Below are positions 8,071 to 17,500 of a DNA stretch of 64,000 nucleotides, in pieces (positions within the stretch are counted from its first letter, which is position 1; each line of letters starts with the position of its first letter). The translations under genes were made by a program, and so were the position numbers. Source of the DNA: Bacteroidetes bacterium B1(2017) (GTDB lineage Bacteria > Bacteroidota > Bacteroidia > UKL13-3); contig NKJG01000001.1 in assembly GCA_002256395.1 (NCBI GenBank), positions 620,001 through 684,000 of the forward strand, read 5' to 3'. The notes beneath the pieces are model-generated. The model was not told the origin of the DNA and did no database searches. It saw nothing but the letters and a program-made list of their open reading frames with translations.

Positions 8071-10839
8071 TCCCAAGGTAAGTGCACCACTTCCGCTTAC
8101 TTGTAAATTACTTATTGAATCACCTACAAAAACAGAAGCGGGTACTGTTAATGCACTTGAATTGGTAAAAGATAAGGTACCACCTATTGAATTAATTTTA
8201 CCCGTACTACGTGTGATAGAACTTCCAGAATAGGTAAGTATTTTGGTTCCGGTTGTTAAAGTCCCTTTGCTTAATACTAAGGTTCCTCCAACTGTTAAAT
8301 CGTCTCCTAAACTTATTCCTCCACTTCCATTTAGAGTTAGATTATTGAGTGTATCATTATAAAATATATTTGAAGGTAAACTTAGGGCATTTGCATTGGT
8401 AAATATTATAGTACCTGAACTCGCATTTATGTTGCCAGATGTGCGTGAGATTGAACTACCAGAATAAGTAAGAGTATTGGTTCCTGTTGTTAAGGCTCCA
8501 GCAGTTAAAGCTAATACTCCTGTTACAATTAAATCGCTTCCTAAACTTATTCCGCCACTACCGTTTAGCGTAAGATTATTAAATGAATTACCTAAAAATA
8601 ATGTTGAGGGTAAACTAAACGATAAACTGTTCGTAAACGCCATGGTACCAGCACTGGCATCAATGTTGCCCAAACTGCGAGTAATATTATTGCCAGAATT
8701 AGTAAGGGTATTAGCTCCAATGCTAAGGGTTCCATTTGTTAAAGCAAGAGTTCCTCCAATTGTTAAATTTCCTCCCAAACTAATTCCTGCACTTCCATTA
8801 AGGGTAAGATTATTGAGCGAGTCACCTGAAAATACACCTCCAGGTAAGTTCAAGGAATTGTTTCCATTTATAGAAAACGCCATGGTTCCAGAATTTGCAT
8901 TTATATTTCCAGTACCCCGAGTAATAGAACTTCCTGAATAAGTTAGCATATTGGTTCCCGTTGTCAAGGTTCCTTTTGTTAGGGCTAGAGTTCTACCTAT
9001 TGTTAAATTACCTCCCAAACTTATTCCACCACTTCCATTAAGAGTTAGATTATTAAGTGTATTGGTATTAAATACACTCACAGGTAAACTTAAGGAACTT
9101 GTATTGGTCAATGCCATCGTACCTGAACTGGCATCTATTGAACCACTTGTACGTATAATAGAACTTCCACCAAATGTGAATGTATTTGATCCAATAGAAA
9201 ATAATCCATTGCTTAACGTTAAACTTCCGTTTGAACCAATGCTCAAATTGCTTGCATTAGAGCCTCCAGCTAAGCTCACTCCTCCTGAACTATTATTAAC
9301 CGTAAAATTTGTAACAGTAATTGTTCCTCCTCCAGTTTTGGTTAATGTTTGGGTGCTCGATCCATTAAAGGTAACTTGATTACTTCCAGGTGTAAAAGTG
9401 GCGCCGCTTGCAGCAATGGTTAAATTACCACCTAGGTTTAAAGAATTGCCTAAGGCCAAAGTTCCCGAGCTGATGGTTAAATCATTTGTAATTCCTAAGG
9501 AGCTTGAAGATTTGCCTGCTATGGTTTTGGTATTATCACTTAAATTTATGTTTACACTTCCTGCCGAACTCCCTGTTTTTATTTCATCACCGATGGTTAA
9601 ATTATTACTGCCAGTATAGTTTACACTAATACCAGTTCCATAAGAATACCTAGAGTTATCCTGTATAGATAAGGAACCATTTATCCTAGTTATTGTTGCA
9701 TTGTTGCTTATAATAAAATTTTGTAACCACATCGTGGTACTTAAGGTTCCAGATTTTAAAACTAATCCCTTAGTTACTGTTTTAGTTCCTTGGTACACAC
9801 CAGCCCTCTGAAAATCAACCGTACCAGATCCACAATCTACAATTAAATAAGCAACATCACCTATAAATGGAGCGCTAATATTGGCCGTGTGAGTTGTGCC
9901 ATCTCCAAGTATTAAAGTAGGATTTGATCCGCTCCAATTAACAACATTGTTTATTCTTGAGTAAGAGAAAGTATCTGTAAACCAAAGACACTTAAAAGTA
10001 ACGGTGCCTAAATGGGAAAATTTGGTAACCTTTATGGTATCGCTTAAAAATTTTGGATAACTATTGGATGTATTCATAAAAAGTGTCTTAATATTCTTAG
10101 TAGTAAAATCACTTACTATTGAATAGTCTGCCGCTGCCGAAAAAGTAAGAGTTCCAGAACTTGCATCTATGGTTCCATTGGTTCTAGCTATAGGAATGGA
10201 TGAATTAGCAAATACTAACTCTTTTAATCCAATATTAAACTCACCATTAGTTAGTGTTAATGTTCCATTTACCGTTAAAGTGCTTGTTGAACTTGATAAT
10301 ATTATTCCTGCACTATTATTAAGAGTTAAATTATTTGCGGTTGAACTTTGAATAGTTTGTTGCGAACTTCCATTCATTACTAGGGTTCCACTGCCAGAAT
10401 TAAAGGTTCCTGCATTTGTGAAGTTACCTCCAATATTGAGTGTTCCTCCACTACTCATATCTAAAATTCCATTTATAGCTACAACCTTTACAGAATCTGA
10501 AACCGTTAAACTTTGAGAGGCATTAAAACTTAGTGATCCCGTACTTGCATACCCTATTATTACAGTAGCACAAGCAGAAATGGTATTTACCGAAACGGTA
10601 TACCCTCCTTCTATTACTACATTATCTCCCGCTTGGGGGTAGCTAACACTAAGGTTGCCTCCAGAACTTGTAGACCATGTACTATTACTATTCCAATTAC
10701 CAGTGGCAATAGAATAATACGTAGCGGCGTGAACCGAAATTTGCATCGAAAAAAACACAAGGAAACTTATTAAAAGTCGATTCACCACTTTTACCAGCTT
10801 CACCTTTTTCTCTAATAATTGTTTTGTAGGTGTATTCAT
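6547..10839 (-). CDS. Surface protein B: repeat-rich T9SS-secreted protein
   Basis: At 1430 residues this is the longest of the four paralogues. The N-terminal signal segment (LISFLVFFSMQISVHA) is followed by ATYYSIATGNWNS. Many imperfect repeats of roughly 55-60 residues follow (NNLTLNGSGGISLGG / TLALTKGTLTTGTNMLTYSGSSITR / INASSGTM), with a central segment (GDGTTHTANI, IVDCGSGTVDF, DEIKTGSSAG) that it shares with D rather than A or C. The non-repetitive region starts near residue 980. The sorting domain starts near 1355 (LYPNPCKELLFI ... GVYFIQV ... KIAVN). The last 240 residues differ from those of C at only a handful of positions, and the match continues past the stop codon into intergenic DNA. 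It presumably acts as a surface adhesin or matrix protein. Confidence 0.9.
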   Translation of the reverse strand: MNTPTKQLLEKKVKLVKVVNRLLISFLVFFSMQISVHAATYYSIATGNWNSNSTWSTSSGGNLSVSYPQAGDNVVIEGGYTVSVNTISACATVIIGYASTGSLSFNASQSLTVSDSVKVVAINGILDMSSGGTLNIGGNFTNAGTFNSGSGTLVMNGSSQQTIQSSTANNLTLNNSAGIILSSSTSTLTVNGTLTLTNGEFNIGLKELVFANSSIPIARTNGTIDASSGTLTFSAAADYSIVSDFTTKNIKTLFMNTSNSYPKFLSDTIKVTKFSHLGTVTFKCLWFTDTFSYSRINNVVNWSGSNPTLILGDGTTHTANISAPFIGDVAYLIVDCGSGTVDFQRAGVYQGTKTVTKGLVLKSGTLSTTMWLQNFIISNNATITRINGSLSIQDNSRYSYGTGISVNYTGSNNLTIGDEIKTGSSAGSVNINLSDNTKTIAGKSSSSLGITNDLTISSGTLALGNSLNLGGNLTIAASGATFTPGSNQVTFNGSSTQTLTKTGGGTITVTNFTVNNSSGGVSLAGGSNASNLSIGSNGSLTLSNGLFSIGSNTFTFGGSSIIRTSGSIDASSGTMALTNTSSLSLPVSVFNTNTLNNLTLNGSGGISLGGNLTIGRTLALTKGTLTTGTNMLTYSGSSITRGTGNINANSGTMAFSINGNNSLNLPGGVFSGDSLNNLTLNGSAGISLGGNLTIGGTLALTNGTLSIGANTLTNSGNNITRSLGNIDASAGTMAFTNSLSFSLPSTLFLGNSFNNLTLNGSGGISLGSDLIVTGVLALTAGALTTGTNTLTYSGSSISRTSGNINASSGTIIFTNANALSLPSNIFYNDTLNNLTLNGSGGISLGDDLTVGGTLVLSKGTLTTGTKILTYSGSSITRSTGKINSIGGTLSFTNSSALTVPASVFVGDSISNLQVSGSGALTLGGTCRIATSKSVTVTSPGVLNTGGNLILTGNTSSPAYIANSSGTINGNVTVEVAMPSGRRAFRLLSHPFSSSIALSSLQDNIHITGAGGASNGFDATLTNNPSAYNFAESGYTGTTNTGWTAFTNTSNTIATNTALRILYRGPRSQSNLLDGSTPTPNACTIDWSGPVNQGSINVAMTYTSANGSNAGWNLIPNPYPSNVDIGNIASGNRNGIGTFSVWVPTNGTKGAYVSHSFGSSYILASGSAFFVQTASAANFTFTESTKTGSSATENLLKTAAHESHALELSLLSNDSIYWDKLVLKQQEGSIASQDVYDGPKLSNPDVNFYSLGASNEKLAIDSRNSFTSTDVVKLGMQTSSSYHFTLRTDYMEIPNTEAYLIDSYLNTRNKLVPGFTYDFTTTNEPTTVGENRFRIEFNTLAIGLENIDKKDLLTLYPNPCKELLFIANLKPSKAEPSYKILDLQGKEVASGTVLKTSSSNAQIMLNQLVPGVYFIQVNQEDDIKLYKIAVN

Positions 10840-10923
10840 CTTTATTATAAATTAGTTTTAATTTAATGAGAGTTACAATCCTGTTTATTTAATTGCGCTC
10901 ACACTATTTTCTATTTATGAATA

Positions 10924-11007
10924 CAAAAATCAATATTGGGTTTAGCTTGTTTTATAGATATTTTATCGAGTTTTTTAGAATCTTATCGAGTGATAGATAT
11001 TTGTCTA
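10924..11007 (-). promoter_or_regulatory. Promoter and triple operator array of gene B
   Basis: The presumed -7 element reads GATTTTTG on the minus strand (10924-10931). Upstream are TAGATATTTTATCGAG (10955-10970), TAGAATCTTATCGAG (10976-10990) and TAGATATTTGTCTA (10994-11007, one mismatch to the other copies). Spacing to the -7 TTTG (31 bp) and between sites (21 and 18 bp) equals that at gene A. Confidence 0.6.
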
Positions 11008-12615
11008 TAGCAATTAATTTTAGGAGAAGTTTAATTCTTTATTTGGGTACTTATTGATAAAATTTAATCCTATTTAAGTTTGTGTTTTTAGTTAACAGCA
11101 ATCTTATAAAGCTTTATATCGTCTTCTTGATTTACCTGTATAAAATAAACTCCCGGCGCTAATTGGTTCAGCATAATTTGGGCATTGCTTGAACTTGTTT
11201 TTAGTACTGTTCCACTTGCTACTTCCTTGCCTTGTAGGTCTAGTATTTTATAGCTTGGCTCCGCCTTACTTGGCTTTAAATTTGCTATAAACAATAACTC
11301 TTTACATGGATTTGGATACAGTGTAAGCAAGTCCTTTTTGTCTATATTTTCCAATCCAATTGCTAGTGTATTAAATTCTATTCTGAACCTATTCTCTCCA
11401 ACTGTTGTAGGTTCATTTGTGGTGGTAAAATCATAGGTAAATCCTGGCACCAATTTGTTGCGCGTATTTAAATAGCTATCTATTAAATAGGCTTCGGTAT
11501 TGGGTATTGCCATATAGTCTGTTCGTATAGTAAAGTGGTAAGGACTACTTGTTTGCATACCTAATTTCACTACATCGGTGCTCGTAAAACTATTTCGGCT
11601 ATCTATGGCTAGCTTTTCATTGCTTGCGCCTAAACTATAAAAATTTACATCGGGGTTGCTAAGTTTTGGGCCATCATAAACATCTTGTGAGGCTATACTT
11701 CCTTCTTGTTGTTTTAATACCAGCTTATCCCAATAAATACTATCGTTTGATAGCAAACTCAATTCTAAAGAATGGCTTTCGTGTGCAGCAGTTTTTAGTA
11801 AGTTCTCTGTAGCCGAACTACCTGTTTTACTTGATTCTGTAAACGTAAAATTGGCTGCCGAAGCTGTTTTTACAAAAAAAGCTCCACCACTTGGTACTAT
11901 ATACGCACTTCCAAAGGAATACGTGCTCCATCCACCTTTTGTGCCATTAGTTGGCACCCATACGCTAAAGGTTCCTATACTATTTCTATTACCCGAGGCT
12001 ATGTTTCCAATATCAACATTGGATGGGTATGGGTTGGGAATTAAATTCCAGCCAGCATTGCTGCCATTAGCACTCGTATAGGTCATAGCTATGTTTTGGC
12101 TTCCTTGGTTAACTGGCCCGCTCCAATCTAAGGTGCCTGCATTGGGTGTAGGAGTGCTTCCATCCAATAAGTTACTTTGGCTTCTTGGTCCACGGTATAA
12201 AATTCTTAGTGCGGTGTTTGTAGCAATTGTATTGGAGGTATTTGTAAAAGCTGTCCAACCAGTATTAGTAGTCCCTGTATATCCACTTTCTGCAAAATTA
12301 TAGGCCGAAGGATTATTAGTTAGTGTTGCATCAAAACCATTGCTTGCTCCTCCAGCACCAGTGATATGAATATTATCTTGTAAACTACTTAAAGCAATAG
12401 AACTTGAAAAGGGATGTGAAAGTAATCTAAAGACTCTTCTGCCCGATGGCACAGCTACCTCTACTGTTACATTTCCATTTATGGTTCCGCTTGAATTGGC
12501 TATATAAGCTGGAGTACTAGTATTGCCTGTTAAAATTAAATTGCCTCCGGTATTTAAAACTCCTGGGCTGGTTACAGTAACAGATTTGGAGGCAGCTATT
12601 CTACAAGTGCCTCCT
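10952..12615. repeat. Long duplicated segment, copy 2 (matches 6411-8070)
   Basis: This is the second copy of the 1.66-kb near-identical segment. It contains the promoter region of B and the 3' part of C. Within it, 11860-12160 follows the version in gene A (encoding GGWSTYSFGSAYIVPSGGAFF), while both flanks follow gene B, so the copy is itself a mosaic. Confidence 0.85.
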
Positions 12616-14207
12616 ATGTTAAATGTACCATTTGCTACGCTTAAATTTCCTATGGGGTTTAGTGCGTTTCCTGTAGAGCTTGTTACTGCTTTGGTATTAT
12701 CGCTTAGGCTTACTGTAATTTTATTTACACTTCCGCTTGTTGGAAATAATTCTGGCGTTGAGTTTACTCCCGAGCTAATAGAAGTAGTGCCTGTATAGTT
12801 TACATTATAACTACCACTACTACTAGCACTAGCGCTTATACTTCCATTACCTCTATACAGAGTTGATCCTGTTCCTAAGCTTAAGGTTTTCCCATTTAAA
12901 TTTAGAGAACCAGTTGTTAAGGTTAGGTTTCCATTTACAGTTAAATTTAAGCCTAAGATTATTCCTCCACTTCCATTTAGGGTTAGATTATTTACCGAAC
13001 CAGTAAACATACTTGCAGGTAGACTTAGAGCACTTGTATTAGTAAATGTCATCGTACCTGAGCTCGCATCAATATTGCCAGATGTTCGAGTAATAGAACT
13101 TCCAGTTCCAGAATAGGTAAGAGCACTACCTCCTATGTTTAAGGTGCCTTCGTTTAAATTTAATGTATTTGTTATAGTTAAATCACTTCTTAAAGTTATT
13201 CCTCCACCACTATTTAGAGTTAGATTTTTTAGCGAACCAGCAAACATACTTGCAGGTAAACTTAGGGCATTGGGATTTTTAAATTCTAGGGTTCCTAAAC
13301 TCGCGTTTAGGTTGCCCGTGCTGCGAGTGATAGAACTTCCAGAATAGGTAAGGGTATTGGTTCCCGTGCTTAAGGTTCCAGCGCTTAATTCTAAGACTCC
13401 GCTTACTGTTAAATTTCCTTCTAGACTAACTCCTCCACTTCCATTTAGTGTTAGATTATTTAGTGTGGAAGTTATAAATATTGGTGGTAAACTTAAGGGA
13501 TCAGAATTGGTAAATTGTACTGTACCATAACTCGCATTTATGTTGCCATTGGAGTATGTGATAGAACTTCCAGAATAGGTAAGAGTATTGGTTCCAATTT
13601 TTAAAGACCCACCAGTTAAAGTTAGAGCTCCGCATATATTTAAATCTGAACCCATATTTACTCCTGAAATATTATTTATGGTTAGATTTTTAACAAATAA
13701 ATATCCAGAAGAATTTTTTAATGTTTGTGTCGAACTTCCATTCATTACTAGGGTTCCACTTCCAGAGTTAAAGGTTCCTGCATTTGTGAAGTTACCTCCA
13801 ACATTGAGTATTCCGCCACTACTCATATCTAAAGTTCCATTAGTGGCAACTACCTTTACAGAATCTGAAACCGTTAAACTTATAGTGGCACTAAAGCTTA
13901 GAGTTCCTGCACTTGCATACCCAATGATAACGGAGGCACAAGCAGAAGTTGTATTTACCGTAACCGTTTTCCCACCTTCTATTACTACATTATCGCCTGC
14001 TATTGGGTAATTTGTACCTGCACTACCTCCAGAACTGGTAGACCATACGCTAGCACTATTCCAATTACCAGTGGCAATAGAATAATAGGTGGTAGCATGT
14101 GTCGCATTTTGTGCGTAAAAAAATAATAGGAAAGTAAGTAACAAAGGCTTTCCCGTTATAATTTGTTTCATAGTTTGCTTCATTAAGCGTTTCGTTTTTA
14201 TTTTCAT
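11088..14207 (-). CDS. Surface protein C: repeat-rich T9SS-secreted protein, A/B mosaic
   Basis: I start this gene at the ATG at 14207 (1039 residues, MKIKTKRLMKQTMKQ) because that aligns with the start of A (MNTKTKRLMKQKMKQ). The frame is open 26 codons further to 14285, but those codons overlap the presumed promoter -7 element. A signal peptide ending ATHA is followed by ATTYYSIATGNWNS, a shorter repeat region than in A or B, the non-repetitive RRVFRLLSHPF region near residue 590, and a T9SS sorting domain from about 963. The N-terminal 200 residues are almost the same as in A at DNA level; the last 240 are almost the same as in B. C is therefore a recombinant of the two, or the reverse. 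Confidence 0.9.
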   Translation of the reverse strand: MKIKTKRLMKQTMKQIITGKPLLLTFLLFFYAQNATHATTYYSIATGNWNSASVWSTSSGGSAGTNYPIAGDNVVIEGGKTVTVNTTSACASVIIGYASAGTLSFSATISLTVSDSVKVVATNGTLDMSSGGILNVGGNFTNAGTFNSGSGTLVMNGSSTQTLKNSSGYLFVKNLTINNISGVNMGSDLNICGALTLTGGSLKIGTNTLTYSGSSITYSNGNINASYGTVQFTNSDPLSLPPIFITSTLNNLTLNGSGGVSLEGNLTVSGVLELSAGTLSTGTNTLTYSGSSITRSTGNLNASLGTLEFKNPNALSLPASMFAGSLKNLTLNSGGGITLRSDLTITNTLNLNEGTLNIGGSALTYSGTGSSITRTSGNIDASSGTMTFTNTSALSLPASMFTGSVNNLTLNGSGGIILGLNLTVNGNLTLTTGSLNLNGKTLSLGTGSTLYRGNGSISASASSSGSYNVNYTGTTSISSGVNSTPELFPTSGSVNKITVSLSDNTKAVTSSTGNALNPIGNLSVANGTFNIGGTCRIAASKSVTVTSPGVLNTGGNLILTGNTSTPAYIANSSGTINGNVTVEVAVPSGRRVFRLLSHPFSSSIALSSLQDNIHITGAGGASNGFDATLTNNPSAYNFAESGYTGTTNTGWTAFTNTSNTIATNTALRILYRGPRSQSNLLDGSTPTPNAGTLDWSGPVNQGSQNIAMTYTSANGSNAGWNLIPNPYPSNVDIGNIASGNRNSIGTFSVWVPTNGTKGGWSTYSFGSAYIVPSGGAFFVKTASAANFTFTESSKTGSSATENLLKTAAHESHSLELSLLSNDSIYWDKLVLKQQEGSIASQDVYDGPKLSNPDVNFYSLGASNEKLAIDSRNSFTSTDVVKLGMQTSSPYHFTIRTDYMAIPNTEAYLIDSYLNTRNKLVPGFTYDFTTTNEPTTVGENRFRIEFNTLAIGLENIDKKDLLTLYPNPCKELLFIANLKPSKAEPSYKILDLQGKEVASGTVLKTSSSNAQIMLNQLAPGVYFIQVNQEDDIKLYKIAVN

Positions 14208-14284
14208 TTTGGCTAAAAATTTAGTTTTCGTTTTGGATAAGTTAAATCGTACTTTAACGTGATTTTGTTTTTCATTGGTGAACA

Positions 14285-14368
14285 CAAAAGTCTCTGTAAA
14301 GCCCGAGTTGAGCTATAGATATTTTATCGAGTTTTTTAGAATCTTTTCTAGTGATAGATATTTATCTA
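14285..14368 (-). promoter_or_regulatory. Promoter and triple operator array of gene C
   Basis: The weak -7 element reads GACTTTTG on the minus strand (14285-14292). Sites are TAGATATTTTATCGAG (14316-14331), TAGAATCTTTTCTAG (14337-14351) and TAGATATTTATCTA (14355-14368), again with 31, 21 and 18 bp spacing. The flanking sequence has diverged from A and B more than the sites have, which argues that the sites are under selection. Confidence 0.6.
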
Positions 14369-14433
14369 AAGCAATTAATTATAAAGGTGTTTTAATTATC
14401 TAATTGAGCTATTGTTGATGGCTAAAGATTCCT

Positions 14434-14574
14434 TTAATTTGTAAAAGTTAGAATTTGTGATAAGGCCATTGCAATGAGCAAAACCAGTACATGAAGCATA
14501 TTTCTTATGGCAGTATTCGACCTCTTAAACTTAGCATAAGAAGTTAACTCGTTTGATTTTTTTTGAGCTTTCAT
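14434..14574 (-). CDS. Small membrane ORF downstream of surface protein D
   Basis: This is a 46-codon ORF starting at ATG 14574, 9 bases after the stop of D. The product has a basic N-terminal half (MKAQKKSNELTSYAKFKR) and a hydrophobic helix (MLHVLVLLIAMALSQIL) near the C-terminus, so it could be a single-pass membrane peptide or an uncleaved signal anchor. It lies in the same transcription unit as D, like the small PIDGG protein downstream of A. I recognise no family, and an ORF this short may not be translated. Confidence 0.4.
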   Translation of the reverse strand: MKAQKKSNELTSYAKFKRSNTAIRNMLHVLVLLIAMALSQILTFTN

Positions 14575-14583
14575 AATTGGATT

Positions 14584-17500
14584 TTATTTTTTAATGAACT
14601 TTATAGTATGTGAGCCTTCAGTATTGGCAATCATTAAAAAATAGATGCCAGGCAATAAATTAGTTACTGAAATCTTGGCTTGAGTAGTTTGTTCTGCAGA
14701 TACGTTTTCTGTTAGTAGAATCTTGCCTTCCAAGTTTGAAATTGAATACTCCAAATTGGTTGAAACTAATGGAGAGGGAGTTTCAATAGTTAAGAAATCT
14801 GTTGCAGGATTTGGAAATACATTAAAACTAGATTGGGAACCTAGGCTTTCAAAACCATTGCTTAAATCATCAAATACAATTTTAAACCTATTATTCCCTT
14901 GCGAATTTTGATTACTTGTGGTAAAGAAATCATATTTCCCATCCTTTTCAAGGAGTACTTTTTTTCCAGTAAATAGATCTAATAAATAAGCCTTTTTACT
15001 TAAATCAACTTTCGAAAATTTAAAGCTAAAATGATAGGGAGAAGTAGTAGTGAAACCTAATAAAATTGGCTCAGTGGCCGACACACTTTTTCTAACGTCA
15101 ATGGCAAATTTAGTAGAATCTGAACCTAAAGAATATACGTTCACATCTGGGTTAAAGGGCTTAAAACCATCCTGAGGGTCTAATTCATTTTTGGCCTCCT
15201 CATTTAAAGTGAAATTCCATTTATCCCATAAAAGGGTATCATCAGATTGTAAGCTAATTTCTAGTGCATTTATTTCTGTTTCTGTTTTTAAAAGAGAAAC
15301 AGCTGGAACAGCACTTACCTTATCAGATTCATTAAAAATGAAATTACTTACTGAATTTGTTTTTACAAGAAATGCAGCACCTGATTGCAAAACATAGGAG
15401 CTTCCGAAAGGATGAGTAGTATAAGCACCTCTTGTTCCCAAATAAGGATTCCAAACACTAAATGTACCAATAGAATTGCGATTAGATGCCGCTATATTTC
15501 CTAAATTAATATTGGAAGGATAAGGATTTGAAATAATATTCCATCCTGCATTAAGTCCATTTGCAGCTGTATAGGATAAAGGAACTGAAAGGGTACCACT
15601 ATTAACAGTACCTGAAATGGTAATCATAGCAGAATCTGGAACTGGGTTACTACCATTTAATAAATTTTCCTGACTCTTTGGACCTCTATAAAATATTCTT
15701 AAAGCCTTATATTGACTAATAGTTTGATTGGTATTTGTAAAAGCTGTCCATCCCGAATTAGTAGTTCCAGTATACAAACTTTCAGTAAAACTAAACGCAG
15801 ATGGATTATTTGTACTTGTTGAATCAAAACCATTATTTATGCCACCAGAACCTGTAACCGGAATATCATCTGAGAATGTGCTTAAAGCAATGGCTATTGA
15901 AAAGGGATGACCTAATAATCTATACGCTCTTTTTCCACTTGGGATAAATAGTTCAACACTAACATTGCCACTTATGGTTCCGCTAGAATTAGCTATGCTT
16001 GCAGGGGAGCTTATATGTCCTGTTAATACTAAATTGCCTCCTGTGTTTAAACTTGCAGGACTTGTTACGGTAACTGTTTTACCTGCAGCTATTCTACAAA
16101 GGCCTTGCAAATTCAAAGTGCCACTAGTTATACTTATATTTCCTAATGGGTTCAAAGCGCTGCAAGTAGTAGTACTTATGCTTGATGAATTATTACCTAA
16201 TGCAATTGAAATAGTATTTATGTTACCACTTGTAGGAAACAATTCTGGTGTACTGCTTATATTGCTTGAGCCAATATAGCTTACGTTATAGCTTGAAATG
16301 GCACTTATAGGACCACTAAGACTTCCATTGCCGCGGATTAAATTGGAACCAGAGGCCATACTTAATGCCTTACTATTTAAGTCTAACACTCCACTACTTA
16401 AAGTAAGAGTTCCAGTAATAGTAATAGGTGAATTTAAGCTAACAGAACTTGAAGTATTTGCTATGCATAAATTGGTAAAACTTAAGTTAGCACCACCCAT
16501 TTTTGTTAAGGATTGAGAGGTTGAACCATTTAAAAATACTAGTTTATTTCCAGGTAAAAATGCTGAACCAGTAGCGGCCAAGCTAAAGTTACCACCTAAA
16601 TTTAATGTGTCTGCCAAAGCTAATGACCCAGTGCTAAGGGTTAAATCACTTGCAATACTTAAAGCTCTTCCTTGCTTACTTGTTATTGTTTTTGAAGTAT
16701 CACCTAAATTTAGGTTAAGCTTTGCAATTGAGCTGCCCGTTTTTATTTCATCGCCAATTGTATCATTTGAATTGCCGGTATAGGTAAGTTCTATTCCTGT
16801 TCCATAAATATAGTTTGAAGTGCTTACCAATAACCTTCCAGCTTTTTGGGTAATTTTTACATTACTACTAATTTCAAAACTTAATAAATAGGGGCCAGGG
16901 TTAAAAGTTCCAGATTTAAGATAAATAGATTTAGTTATAATTGGCGTTCCTGCAGAAACTGTAGTTCTTTCTAATAATAGGGTTCCCGATCCACAATCTA
17001 CTATTAAATTAGGTAAGGGATTGCTAAGTATTTGATACCAAAAATTTGCCGATCTTGTTGTTCCATCACCTATAATTAATGTAGAATTTGCTGCATCCAT
17101 CCAACCAACTACATTGTTAGACCTAGTATATGAAAATGAACCAGTGAGCCAAAGTGTGTTAAACTTAGGGGTGCCGGTATGAACCAAGTTAGTAACCTTT
17201 ATAGTATCACTACTAAAGCTATGTGTGGAATTATTTACATTTAAATTCAAAATATTTTTATTGGTAAAACCAGCCACAATGGAAGAAGGGAATAGTGAAC
17301 TAAAAGTTAAGGTGCTTGCACTTGCATCAATAGTTCCATTGGTTCTATACAATGAATTAACATGGCTTAGAACCAAGGTTTTTCCATTCAAATTAAATTC
17401 ACCATTTGTAAGTGTTAAATAAAAATTGACAGTAAGTGTTGAAGTTGAATCCGAAATTTTTACACCGGCAGCATTATTTATTATTAAGCTATTTACACTT

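Noticed and set aside
3436..10351. Many plus-strand ORFs of 60-150 codons rich in Val, Pro and Leu opposite genes A and B (for example 8477-8941 and 8951-9379), with the same kind opposite C and D
   Set aside because: They are antisense shadows of the Ser/Thr/Gly/Asn-rich repeats; they repeat with the same period as the sense protein and have no start signals or family features.
14208..14285. 26-codon N-terminal extension of surface protein C
   Set aside because: The paralogues start at the equivalent of 14207, and the extension would place the coding sequence over the conserved -7 element.
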